From contig NZ_WTVK01000017.1 of the NCBI RefSeq assembly GCF_012910805.1, positions 1 to 64,000 of the forward strand: a stretch of 64,000 bases of DNA, given 5' to 3'. The stretch comes from Aromatoleum evansii (GTDB taxonomy: Bacteria; Pseudomonadota; Gammaproteobacteria; Burkholderiales; Rhodocyclaceae). Below the pieces are notes generated by a model. It searched no databases and had not been told where the DNA came from. It saw only the letters and a program-made list of their open reading frames with translations. Position numbers and translations under genes: made by a program. Positions 8,381 to 15,110 of this stretch are shown here, piece after piece. Within the stretch, counting starts at the first letter, position 1. Each line of letters begins with the position of its first letter.

Positions 8381-8689
8381 TCAAATCTCCCTGGAATAGC
8401 GGTTTGTGATCTCATCGAGGCGTGACCGCGCGCGAGTCAGCGCGGTCGAAAACGCCAGCGAAAGCTGAATGGGCTTCGGCCCCAACCGCCAGCGGCCGGT
8501 CTCCTGGATCTGCTCGGCAAAACCGACCTCGCGCAGGTTGTGCAGGTCGCGCGTCGCGGTGCTCGGGTTCACCCCGAGCGCCTTCGCCAGCTCGCCGGGC
8601 GCAAGGCCCTGGAATTCGTTACCGGCCAGCACCAGGAGCGCACGCAAGATGCGCTGTTGGGCGGGGCTGTCGTAGTTCTCCCTGCTCAT
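8381..8689 (-). CDS. IclR-like winged-helix regulator
   Basis: The 102-residue protein is almost entirely one winged helix. The HTH reads LAPGELAKALGVNPSTATRDL (residues 29-49), with a wing ending QETGRWRLGPKPIQLSLAF, which resembles the DNA-binding half of IclR-type regulators without the ligand-binding domain. Its start overlaps the stop of the upstream HTH gene (ATGA), so the two are coupled. It probably regulates the early operon or its own promoter; the target is not visible. Confidence 0.8.
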   Translation of the reverse strand: MSRENYDSPAQQRILRALLVLAGNEFQGLAPGELAKALGVNPSTATRDLHNLREVGFAEQIQETGRWRLGPKPIQLSLAFSTALTRARSRLDEITNRYSREI

Positions 8690-9153
8690 TCAGGAAACTC
8701 CAGTTCGGGTTGATCGGCCTTGCGCACGTTCTCGCGATGCCAGGAAAGGGATTCGAGGCCGGTGCCGAGCTTGGCCAGGCAGTCGTCGCGGTTCATCTCC
8801 CCAGCCATGAAGGCGAGCAGCGCGCCGACGGCGCCGTGCAGGGTGGCCTGAAGCACGTGCACGTCGTCGGGGTCGGTCTTGCGGCCAGTGGGGATCTCGA
8901 TCACCACCTTGTGGGCCGCGGCAGCGAGGTAGCGCACCACGGCGTCGGAGCCGGTCAGGTGTTCCCAGGCGAGCAGGCGGTTGGCCGGCATGCCGTCTGT
9001 TTCGAGCCACTTGTAGAGGGTGGCCGGCGTGGTGCTCATCAGCTCGGCAAGTCGCTCGACGTTGCGGCGGTGCTTGCTCAGCGCGGTCGCCTTGTCCATT
9101 TCGAACGCGGCGCGCAGGCTGGTGGGCATGGGTTTCGAAGGTCTGGGGCTCAT
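8686..9153 (-). CDS. HTH DNA-binding phage regulator
   Basis: The 155-residue protein has an HTH near residues 28-50 (RRNVERLAELMSTTPATLYKWLETDGMPA) that reads like a Cro/CII-type or MerR-like recognition helix, then a helical region with hydrophobic patches. It is the first gene after a 114-base A/T-rich gap and likely begins a transcriptional subunit of the early operon. No strong ribosome site precedes ATG 9153; ATG 9129 (MPTSLRAAF) is an alternative start. A role like phage Ner or CII is possible but unproven. Confidence 0.75.
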   Translation of the reverse strand: MSPRPSKPMPTSLRAAFEMDKATALSKHRRNVERLAELMSTTPATLYKWLETDGMPANRLLAWEHLTGSDAVVRYLAAAAHKVVIEIPTGRKTDPDDVHVLQATLHGAVGALLAFMAGEMNRDDCLAKLGTGLESLSWHRENVRKADQPELEFPE

Positions 9154-9267
9154 TGGAATCGGGCGAAATCACATTGCGCTAAAACAAAACCTGTTTGGAA
9201 TGGGCAAAACGGCTTTGCGAGTTGTTAAAATTCGTAGCGTCGAATAGTTGAGGGCCGCAACTGCGGT
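9154..9267 (-). promoter_or_regulatory. A/T-rich gap, candidate early promoter/operator
   Basis: These 114 bases stand out as A/T-rich in a GC-rich region. They contain AAACA-N5-TGTTT and, on the minus strand, TTGCCC followed 17 bases later by TTTTAG, a plausible but weak sigma-70 pair driving the genes from 9153 leftward. A short palindrome CCGCAACTGCGG lies just past the gp16-like stop. Confidence 0.35.
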
Positions 9268-9513
9268 TCAGGCTGCGTAGCGGTGGCCACGGGTAGGCGC
9301 GAGCGCCTTGGCCGGATCGGTGCAGATCTCGCCGTCCTTGAGGCCCAGCTTGATGGCGATCTCGTGAGCCTGACCACGCACGCACTTTTTGCGGCCGCCG
9401 AGGACTTCGAAGACGAGATTGGGCGAGAACTTGTTGGCGATCGCCCACTGAGTGATGGAGATGCCCTTCGCCTGAAGTTCGGCGCGGGCTTCTTCAGCGG
9501 TACGTAGTTTCAT
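9268..9513 (-). CDS. BcepMu gp16-family DNA-binding protein
   Basis: The 81-residue protein fits the phage-associated BcepMu gp16 family: an HTH region (TQWAIANKFSPNLVFEVLGG, residues 21-40), the conserved GRKKCVRGQAHEIAIKLGLKDG block and a variable tail. It is the first gene of the leftward early operon, divergent from the repressor, the position where Mu keeps ner. A Ner-like role as early negative regulator is therefore plausible. The ATG has an ideal AAGGAG five bases upstream. Family recognition supports grouping the early region with BcepMu rather than classical Mu. Confidence 0.85.
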   Translation of the reverse strand: MKLRTAEEARAELQAKGISITQWAIANKFSPNLVFEVLGGRKKCVRGQAHEIAIKLGLKDGEICTDPAKALAPTRGHRYAA

Positions 9514-9595
9514 GGGTGCTCCTTCGGGGGCTGGCGGCGCTCTGGAAAGTGCCGTCTAAGTTGCCGTTCGTGGTTGGACGGTGTGAATGAATGAT

Positions 9596-9613
9596 GGTGC
9601 AGAAAACTGCACC
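9596..9613. promoter_or_regulatory. Palindromic operator for the phage repressor
   Basis: GGTGCAG-AAAA-CTGCACC is a perfect 7-bp inverted repeat in the divergent region between the gp16-like gene and the repressor. A half-site (TGTGCAG) recurs at about 9629-9635, close to the preferred repressor start. This is the usual place for operators controlling both the early and repressor promoters. A T-run at about 9623-9629 makes a terminator possible, but it is separated from the stem by nine bases. Confidence 0.6.
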
Positions 9614-9643
9614 AGTCAACACTTTTTTTGTGCAGGTATCCGC

Positions 9644-10093
9644 GTGATCGGGGAGCGAATCAAGGAAGAACGCCAGCGCCTCGGCCTGAATCAGACCGAA
9701 TTCGCCGCCCTTGCCGGTGCGGCGAAACGGACTCAGATCGATTGGGAAAAGGGGGCGTCATCGCCAACGGCCGAGCAGCTCGCCGCGATCGCCACCGCGG
9801 GCGCCGATGTCCAGTACATCGTCACGGGGACGCGGCGCGGAGAAGGGATTGGCCTACCGGCGGTTCAGCAGGCGGTATTGAATGCGGTCGATCTACTCTC
9901 GCTGGAAAAGAAGATCGATGCGGCCCAGCTGGCTGCGGCCGTGGTGAAGCTTCTGGCGGCGGAGGTCCGCCCAGCTGCGGCGGCGGTGGCCCCGGTAGAG
10001 CGCTACGAGGGATCCAAGCAGGTATTCAACGGACCCGTGGGCGATGTGGCAGGCCGGGACATCCTGAAGACAGGAAGGAAGCGGAAGGAATGA
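9644..10093 (+). CDS. XRE-family phage repressor
   Basis: The 149-residue protein begins with a Cro/C1-type HTH (IGERIKEERQRLGLNQTEFAA, then GAAKRTQIDWEKGASSPTAEQL, residues 2-47). A helical linker (70-108) follows. The C-terminus carries FNGPVGDVAGRDI (128-140) and a basic end. The GTG at 9644 is chosen because AGG lies seven bases upstream and XRE repressors usually start right before this helix. An ATG at 9587 would add 19 residues and put the operator inside the gene. There is no LexA/C1-type protease domain, so induction would not be by RecA-driven self-cleavage. The stop overlaps the next start (ATGA). Confidence 0.88.
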   Translation: MIGERIKEERQRLGLNQTEFAALAGAAKRTQIDWEKGASSPTAEQLAAIATAGADVQYIVTGTRRGEGIGLPAVQQAVLNAVDLLSLEKKIDAAQLAAAVVKLLAAEVRPAAAAVAPVERYEGSKQVFNGPVGDVAGRDILKTGRKRKE

Positions 10094-10680
10094 CGCAGGA
10101 GTTCAATGGGCCGGTTCACGGCGATGTCGCCGGGCGGGATGTCGTCTACGAAACTCCGAGTTCCGTGCGTGGAATCAACCTGAGCGGTAATGCTTCAGTC
10201 GGACAGATCATCCACGGCCCCATCGAACCCGTATCACAAGCCCCGGAGTCGCAACTACAGGCCGAGTTTTACCGCCATACGGGGATCTGGTGTCCGCGCG
10301 AGGCTCGTGAATTGTTCGAGGATCTGATGAAGAACAATGCCTTTACAGCACGAGAGCTGGCGGTCAGTTGGCGCGCGAACTCGCTCAGATGGGAGGACGA
10401 GGCCAAGAAGGTAAGCATCGTCGTTCCCATGCTCGAAGCTGTCTCAGGATGGGCGATGGTCGGCGTAATGCTGATCTACTTTCTGACCCAAGCGGTGCCG
10501 CTCATCTTCGCGAAAGGCGGACTCGAGAACATGACAGCTTTTGCGGCTGGCGTAGTGATGTATCTGGGCTCCGCCTGGATGGTAGCCCGCTTCATCTTGT
10601 GGCCGAGACGAGTCGCCATGCGAGTCCGTAGGGCATTGGCTCGCAGATCGACGTATCACTCAGAATCACGGAGGGCATAG
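10090..10680 (+). CDS. Two-TM membrane protein sharing a motif with the repressor
   Basis: The 196-residue protein starts with FNGPVHGDVAGRD (residues 5-17), nearly the same peptide that ends the repressor, then a second G-rich repeat (NASVGQIIHGPI, 35-45). A helical region follows, then two transmembrane segments (about 113-140 and 148-171) and a basic tail. The start overlaps the repressor stop, so the two are cotranscribed in the lysogen. The shared motif suggests both bind the same ligand or each other. A membrane-linked role in superinfection exclusion or repressor control is conceivable but unproven. Confidence 0.75.
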   Translation: MTQEFNGPVHGDVAGRDVVYETPSSVRGINLSGNASVGQIIHGPIEPVSQAPESQLQAEFYRHTGIWCPREARELFEDLMKNNAFTARELAVSWRANSLRWEDEAKKVSIVVPMLEAVSGWAMVGVMLIYFLTQAVPLIFAKGGLENMTAFAAGVVMYLGSAWMVARFILWPRRVAMRVRRALARRSTYHSESRRA

Positions 10681-10682
10681 CT

Positions 10683-10919
10683 ATGGCTCAGTACAAGTAC
10701 CCGCACTTCCTGAATCAATTAGATCATGCCGCATACGACGTATCGCATGCTCCTGGCCTGATTTGCCCAGATTCGGGGATCTACAGGTGTGAGGGTTGTG
10801 GAGACGAGATTGCCTCAAACAAGGGCAACCCATTCCCACCTCAGAACCACCACCAACACGCCCCGAATCAGGGAGCAATCCGCTGGAAGCTGATCGTTTT
10901 CGCGCAGTCCAAGCGGTAA
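10683..10919 (+). CDS. Small zinc-ribbon-like protein
   Basis: The 78-residue protein has a GIYRCEGCGDE knuckle (residues 32-42) and a conserved PPQNHHQHAPNQGAIRW block with several histidines, which together could bind one metal ion. Similar short proteins are widespread in Proteobacteria, some annotated as 'protein L', without a defined function. The ATG follows GGAGGG by seven bases and lies two bases after the upstream stop, so it is cotranscribed with the repressor. It is probably lysogenic cargo. Confidence 0.7.
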   Translation: MAQYKYPHFLNQLDHAAYDVSHAPGLICPDSGIYRCEGCGDEIASNKGNPFPPQNHHQHAPNQGAIRWKLIVFAQSKR

Positions 10920-10938
10920 TCCGGGAGCGCATCCAGAC

Positions 10939-11391
10939 ATGCTCAAGATGATCCTGGTCGCGTTTGTCGCGGCCGTCTGGCTGCCGGCGCACGCGCAAGT
11001 CTTCAAGTGCCAGGAAGGCGGAAAGACGGTGTTTTCGGACCGGCCGTGCGGTGCCGGCGCCAAGGTGATAGACGCCAGCCCGGCCACAGGCGAAGGCGAC
11101 CGATCCGGGTACAACTCATCGTCGGCGCGGCTCCAGAGAAACATGGAGTACCTGCGAGAGAAGGAGCAACGCGAGGACGCCGCGCGCAGCCAGCGCTACG
11201 CCGAGGAGGATCGCGCGAAGCGGCTCGCGGAGATCGACCGGAAGCAGCAGGCCCGACGCTGCAACGACATCCGGGCACGCATCGACCGGTATGACGCGCA
11301 TCTCCAGGAGCGCAACTACGAGAACACACGCAGGTACTACAAGGCCGAGAAGGTCGCCGCGGAGCAGCAGTTTGAGAGGGAGTGCAAGTAA
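10939..11391 (+). CDS. Secreted DUF4124-type protein
   Basis: The 150-residue protein has a signal peptide (MLKMILVAFVAAVWLPAHAQ, cleavage after AHA), then a short DUF4124-like domain (VFKCQEGGKTVFSDRPCGAG, residues 20-40, with paired Cys). A long charged coiled coil (60-150) ends in two further Cys. DUF4124 proteins are periplasmic proteins of unknown function. Its presence in the repressor-linked cargo zone suggests an envelope effect on the lysogen, but no specific role can be given. Confidence 0.75.
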   Translation: MLKMILVAFVAAVWLPAHAQVFKCQEGGKTVFSDRPCGAGAKVIDASPATGEGDRSGYNSSSARLQRNMEYLREKEQREDAARSQRYAEEDRAKRLAEIDRKQQARRCNDIRARIDRYDAHLQERNYENTRRYYKAEKVAAEQQFERECK

Positions 11392-11488
11392 CTGCGTCGA
11401 GAGTCTCCCGCAGAGGCCAACCCCGAGATAGTGCTGGAGCGCAGGCGCCGGCCTCCATCCCAAATTTATTAGACATCAGTTCAATACG

Positions 11489-12544
11489 ATGAGCCATCCC
11501 CACGATTACCTGAATGCCTTGCGATCCAGATCCATTTCATTTCGAATGCTGCAGTCGGAGCTACGAGCCAAAGGTCTTGCAGCAGCGTCGGGATGGGATG
11601 GGCTGTTGCAGCGTTACGCCACCCTCCCTGGTGCAGCCGAGGAACGCAATGAGTTGACGGAGCACTTCAAGGATATCTATAGCCGCCAACTCTTCTATGG
11701 CAGAAAGGCAGTTTCGATCTATGCCGCTGATGAGGCTGTAATTCAGCGTCTTACAGTAGGCTTGGCGGACCTAGTCGACAACACGTCACCCTTCGCGGCG
11801 CGCTACCCAATGCCCGTCGACGAGGCGACGTTGAGGCAGTGCTCGTTCGACCCAGTCCTCGTCTCTGTCGAACGAGACGGTGACAACGTCCGCATAATCA
11901 GTTCATGCAAGCGCTTTTATAAGGCGCGCGAACCGATCGAAATGAGCGCACTGGAAGAATCGGCCCAAACAGCGCTATCCGGCTACGACGAGGTGTTTGG
12001 GGTCAAGATGGGGATCGTTCAGGCGTTTGACTTCATCGTGCTTCGCAGCGACCTGAATCGTCTGGAGATCCACATCGACCTATGTTGTCCGATGGTTGCC
12101 GAGGATTTGTCTCGCGCAAGAAGTTGGTACATGGAGCGCATTTCCCCGCTGATCGGAGATCTCGACGGCTGGAGTGCAGGTTTCGGGTTGCCGAAGAATT
12201 TCTTCCCTCTAATTTCAACGCTCTACAACACGCCAGACGGGAACGTCATCAGCCTCGGGCATGCAACTGGCACCAAGTCAGTCAAAGAGGAGAAGATGCG
12301 CCAAAGGTCACTTGACCTGAGGGAAGAGTTGTTTCACAAAGAAGGTATCCGCGCCATCGGTCACACCGACGCATTCTCCATCATGAAGGCATGGAGTGTT
12401 GATGGCAGTATCGGTCGGCCTACGGTGACGATCCCAGGGCATTTCTCGATCGCAGGTGCGATTAACGCACACGTGCCCCATGTCATCGTCGAGGGGTGTG
12501 CGACACGCGAAGACTTCGAAACGATATTGGCGAAGCTGAACTAG
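11489..12544 (+). CDS. Unknown 351-aa cargo protein (cassette gene 1)
   Basis: The 351-residue soluble protein matches no family I recognise. The N-terminal half is helical and charged (residues 1-110). The middle alternates strands and helices (VLVSVERDGDNVRIISSCKR). The C-terminal half ends with a compact block near residues 290-345 (IRAIGHTDAFSIMKAWSVDG; FSIAGAINAHVPHVIVEG). No signal peptide, transmembrane helix or Walker motif is seen. Base composition is visibly richer in A/T than the flanking phage genes, indicating recent acquisition. No clear ribosome site precedes the ATG. It is followed within eight bases by cassette gene 2. Confidence 0.7.
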   Translation: MSHPHDYLNALRSRSISFRMLQSELRAKGLAAASGWDGLLQRYATLPGAAEERNELTEHFKDIYSRQLFYGRKAVSIYAADEAVIQRLTVGLADLVDNTSPFAARYPMPVDEATLRQCSFDPVLVSVERDGDNVRIISSCKRFYKAREPIEMSALEESAQTALSGYDEVFGVKMGIVQAFDFIVLRSDLNRLEIHIDLCCPMVAEDLSRARSWYMERISPLIGDLDGWSAGFGLPKNFFPLISTLYNTPDGNVISLGHATGTKSVKEEKMRQRSLDLREELFHKEGIRAIGHTDAFSIMKAWSVDGSIGRPTVTIPGHFSIAGAINAHVPHVIVEGCATREDFETILAKLN

Positions 12545-12551
12545 CAAGAAC

Positions 12552-12962
12552 ATGAACCGAGAGTCGGCAATGCGACAGATTAACCACGACCTGGGGCGGG
12601 ATCCCAGCGTGCGTGCTGCCTGTATTGCCATCGTCGACTATCTCGCCGGTCAGCCGGTGCAGAACCTGCAGCACATTACCTTCGGTGCTCTTGGGCGCAT
12701 GGCGGGAACAACTTCGCTTGCTGAGATCATGCCGGCTATCCGCTACCTGACTGGCGCAGCGCTTCCGTTGCTTGACCCCCAGTTCGAGTTCATTGACGGG
12801 GAGTTCATCGAACCCTTATCGACAACCGAGGTGGCAGAGGCACGGGGATCCGGCATTTTCTATCATCCGGAATCGGGCGAGCAGGTGGCCGACTTCGCTA
12901 CGAAAATCTTCATGCACTTCTCCTTGAGCGAAGAAGGCAAAGGTTTGACGACGTGCCGGTGA
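12552..12962 (+). CDS. Winged-helix-like small protein (cassette gene 2)
   Basis: The 136-residue protein begins seven bases after cassette gene 1. Residues 20-80 (AIVDYLAGQPVQNLQHITFG, then GRMAGTTSLAEIMPAIRYLTG) look like a winged-helix adaptor. The rest includes a short beta region (FEFIDGEFIEPLSTTE) and a FYHPESGEQVADF segment. It resembles small middle components that link a sensor to an effector in multi-gene defence systems, but this is structural guesswork. It overlaps the nuclease-like gene by ten bases, so production of the two is coupled. Confidence 0.65.
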   Translation: MNRESAMRQINHDLGRDPSVRAACIAIVDYLAGQPVQNLQHITFGALGRMAGTTSLAEIMPAIRYLTGAALPLLDPQFEFIDGEFIEPLSTTEVAEARGSGIFYHPESGEQVADFATKIFMHFSLSEEGKGLTTCR

Positions 12963-13600
12963 AGCTGCCCGAAGAAATGTCACTGGCGGAACTGGCTGAA
13001 ATGGAGCAGTGGGCTCCTGACTTGGCTGCCTTCGCAAAACTCACTCTGGCGACAACGTTCGACCAGTTTGTCGACGCACTGAATCAGGACATAGACCAAG
13101 GCGTGCGCCTCATGGAGGACGATCCAGGCGTAAGGATCAATGACGGCGAAGATCGACTTACGGCCGACCTCCTGACGTTCTTAACGGGGCGCGGTTACGA
13201 CGTTACCCACGACGAGAAGATCGGGGGGCACTGCGATCTTGTAGTGAAGCACCGGCGACAGTCATTTCGTTGGCTTGGTGAGGCCAAAGTTCACAAGAAC
13301 GACTATGGATACCTGCGCCAGGGCTTCGATCAGCTATGTACCCGATATGCACGCGGCACCCCCGACTCTCCCCAAGGTGGGTTGATCATTTACATCAGAC
13401 AACCGAAGGCCTCCTCGGTGGTGTCAACGTGGCGGTCCAAGCTTACTGGGGCGGGATTGGAAGAATTCGCTCACCGAGACTGTTCGCGGCGCCCAGGCTT
13501 GTCGTTCTTCTCATGCCACACTCACAAGACGTCAGGGCTTCCATATACCGTGCGCCATATTGGAGTTGTCCTTCATTTCAATCCTGAAGATCGTCGCTGA
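12953..13600 (+). CDS. PD-(D/E)XK nuclease-like protein (cassette gene 3)
   Basis: The 215-residue protein shows the PD-(D/E)XK core. A helix carries E66 (NDGEDRLTADLLTFL), then HDEKIGGHCDLVV with D95, then 14 residues later GEAKVHK with E110 and K112, followed by a helix beginning YLRQGFDQL. This is the layout of restriction-endonuclease-fold enzymes that cleave DNA or RNA. Start GTG 12953 overlaps cassette gene 2. The C-terminal part (residues 140-215) is unassigned and includes several Cys and His residues. Together with genes 1 and 2 it forms a self-contained, compositionally distinct operon inserted before the late promoter, the usual site for phage-borne defence cargo. Confidence 0.72.
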   Translation: MPVKLPEEMSLAELAEMEQWAPDLAAFAKLTLATTFDQFVDALNQDIDQGVRLMEDDPGVRINDGEDRLTADLLTFLTGRGYDVTHDEKIGGHCDLVVKHRRQSFRWLGEAKVHKNDYGYLRQGFDQLCTRYARGTPDSPQGGLIIYIRQPKASSVVSTWRSKLTGAGLEEFAHRDCSRRPGLSFFSCHTHKTSGLPYTVRHIGVVLHFNPEDRR

Positions 13601-13604
13601 CATA

Positions 13605-13625
13605 ACCAAAGTCCTTTAACCGAGG
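13605..13625 (+). promoter_or_regulatory. Late-region element, copy 1 (lysis/packaging block)
   Basis: The 21-bp element has the form CCAAA-N4-TTTAA-N-CG-N-GG and lies 31 bases before the amidase ATG. The same element in the same register recurs at 21,317 and 23,999. AGTCCT and AGGACT flank the core here as an inverted repeat. It is probably an activator-dependent late promoter element. Confidence 0.6.
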
Positions 13626-13655
13626 ACTACTCCACGCGCGCGCGAAACTGCGCGC

Positions 13656-14165
13656 ATGGCTACCCGACCGCTCGATCTCATCGTCATCCACTGCTCCGCC
13701 ACGCCCAACGGGCGCTGGACGAGCACGCTGGACATCGACCACTGGCACGCTGAGCGTGGATTCCGCCGCGATCCTTCGGCGGCTGCCCGCTTCAACCCCG
13801 ACCTTCGCAGCATCGGCTATCACTGGGTGATCTACCCGAACGGCGCCCGTGCCAACGGGCGGCATCCGTCCGAGGTCGGTGCGCATGCGCGCGGGGTCAA
13901 TTCTCGGTCGCTCGGGATCTGCCTGGTTGGCACCGACCGCTTCACCTACCCGCAATGGGGCGCCCTGCTCGACCAGGTGCGCCACCTCGCGAACACCCAT
14001 CACATCCCCCTGCGGCCCGCCGACGCGACGAATGGCTATCGGGGCGTGTGCGGGCATCACGAGCTTGCCGGCGTGAATAAGGCCTGCCCGGGCTTCGAGG
14101 TCGCCGACTGGCTCGCGAACGACATGCTTCCGCTGCGCGACCACCTGATGGAGCTGCCGAAATGA
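13656..14165 (+). CDS. Endolysin, N-acetylmuramoyl-L-alanine amidase
   Basis: The 169-residue protein is a T7-lysozyme/PGRP-type amidase that cuts the peptide side chain from muramic acid in peptidoglycan. H12 (IVIHCSAT), a His of GHHE (134-135) and C144 in KACPGF are the expected zinc ligands, with K142 as the catalytic-site lysine. There is no signal peptide, so release should depend on the holin encoded 200 bases downstream. It is the first gene of the late region and follows the first late element. Its stop overlaps the next gene's start. Confidence 0.92.
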   Translation: MATRPLDLIVIHCSATPNGRWTSTLDIDHWHAERGFRRDPSAAARFNPDLRSIGYHWVIYPNGARANGRHPSEVGAHARGVNSRSLGICLVGTDRFTYPQWGALLDQVRHLANTHHIPLRPADATNGYRGVCGHHELAGVNKACPGFEVADWLANDMLPLRDHLMELPK

Positions 14166-14365
14166 CGGTCCGTGTTTCCGTTACGCATGATGACGCCGAC
14201 CACCCGGCGACGCTGGTCGTCGAGGTGTTCCGCGTCGGGCCCGGCGGGGCGTTAAGCGACATCCCCGTGCGGGCGAACCACGTCGATCCGGGTTCGGCCG
14301 TGGCCGTGGATCTGCGCTCCGACGATGTGCTGGTGGTGCGCGAACTGGGGCCGCTGCGCGTATGA
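14162..14365 (+). CDS. Hypothetical protein in lysis cassette
   Basis: The 67-residue protein reads as mostly beta strands (VRVSVTHDDADHPATLVVEV, then ALSDIPVRANHVDPGSAVAVDL) without hydrophobic segments or Cys. It overlaps both the amidase stop and the holin start by four bases (ATGA on each side), so all three are translationally coupled. Function is unknown; a structural or lysis-timing role is possible. Confidence 0.65.
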   Translation: MTVRVSVTHDDADHPATLVVEVFRVGPGGALSDIPVRANHVDPGSAVAVDLRSDDVLVVRELGPLRV

Positions 14366-14559
14366 ACAACCGTAAGCCCTGGTGGCGCAGCAAGACGCTG
14401 CGAGTGAATGCGATCGCCGCCGCGCTGGTCGCGTTCGAGGCGTCGTTCGGCCTGCTGCAGCCCTTGCTGCCGGTGAACTTCTACAGCGCGATCGCCGTGG
14501 CCCTACCGGTCGTGAATGCGGTGCTGCGCGTGGTGACGAATCAGGGGGTGCGCCTGTGA
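14362..14559 (+). CDS. Putative holin
   Basis: The 65-residue protein has a basic N-terminus (MNNRKPWWRSKTLRVNA) and two hydrophobic segments (about residues 17-35 and 38-58, LLPVNFYSAIAVALPVVNAV), ending in a short polar tail. Size, topology and position between endolysin and spanin genes are those of a small class II-type holin that permeabilises the inner membrane. The sequence itself is not diagnostic, so the call rests mainly on context. Confidence 0.7.
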   Translation: MNNRKPWWRSKTLRVNAIAAALVAFEASFGLLQPLLPVNFYSAIAVALPVVNAVLRVVTNQGVRL

Positions 14560-15110
14560 CGCCGCTCGCGCGCTACATCGGCCAGTTCAGCGGCGACTTC
14601 ATCGGCGGGCTGTTCATGGCGATCGCGCTCCTGGTCAGCGGCCTCTGGGCCGGCTTCGAGATCGGTGCCGCATCGTCCCAGATCGAGCTCGCACAAGTGC
14701 GCGAAGCGGCTGCCCGCGATCAGGCAGCGATTGCCGAGCACGCCAGCCGGCGCCTGCTCGATGCCCAAGAGCGCGGCGACGCGCTGACTACCCAACTCGA
14801 AACCGCCAACCGTGCCGCGATGCGGCTGCAGGAGAACCTCGATGACGCGATCCGTCGCGCGACCACTGGCCGCCCTTGTCTGCGCGAGCCTGCTTTGCGC
14901 CTGCTCAACGGCGCCCACGGTATCAATCTCGGAGTGCCCGCGCCCGCCGGCCGCGCTGATGCAACGGATGGAACCGCTACCGCCGCTGCCGGCGAGCTGG
15001 TCAGCACCGACACCGACGTCGCCCTCTGGATCGCCCGCGCCGGGCGCCAGTACGACGAGTGCCGCCGCCGTCTCGGCACCCTGATCGACTGGCACGGAGA
15101 CGCGCAATGA
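14556..15110 (+). CDS. Rz-like inner-membrane spanin
   Basis: The 184-residue protein starts at GTG 14556, overlapping the holin stop. A single transmembrane segment (about residues 18-36, LFMAIALLVSGLWAGFEIG) is followed by a long periplasmic coiled coil (38-95), typical of i-spanins. A lipoprotein reading frame is embedded in another frame near its centre, the classical Rz/Rz1 arrangement. Together they fuse inner and outer membranes in the last lysis step. Length is slightly above lambda Rz (153 residues). Confidence 0.82.
   Translation: MTPLARYIGQFSGDFIGGLFMAIALLVSGLWAGFEIGAASSQIELAQVREAAARDQAAIAEHASRRLLDAQERGDALTTQLETANRAAMRLQENLDDAIRRATTGRPCLREPALRLLNGAHGINLGVPAPAGRADATDGTATAAAGELVSTDTDVALWIARAGRQYDECRRRLGTLIDWHGDAQ
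14842..15084 (+). CDS. Rz1-like outer-membrane spanin lipoprotein, embedded in Rz
   Basis: This 80-residue frame lies wholly inside the Rz-like gene in a different reading frame. It begins MTRSVARPLAALVCASLLCA and has the lipobox LLCAC, so the mature protein would start at the last Cys. A proline-rich segment follows (RPPAALMQRMEPLPPLPASW), a hallmark of Rz1 o-spanins. The lipobox plus proline-rich tail inside an Rz-like gene is strong evidence that this is a real overlapping gene, not a shadow frame. Confidence 0.85.
   Translation: MTRSVARPLAALVCASLLCACSTAPTVSISECPRPPAALMQRMEPLPPLPASWSAPTPTSPSGSPAPGASTTSAAAVSAP

Noticed and set aside
9596-9630. Palindrome plus T-run as an intrinsic terminator
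   Set aside because: The T-run is nine bases past the stem and the site lies in a divergent promoter region; an operator fits better.
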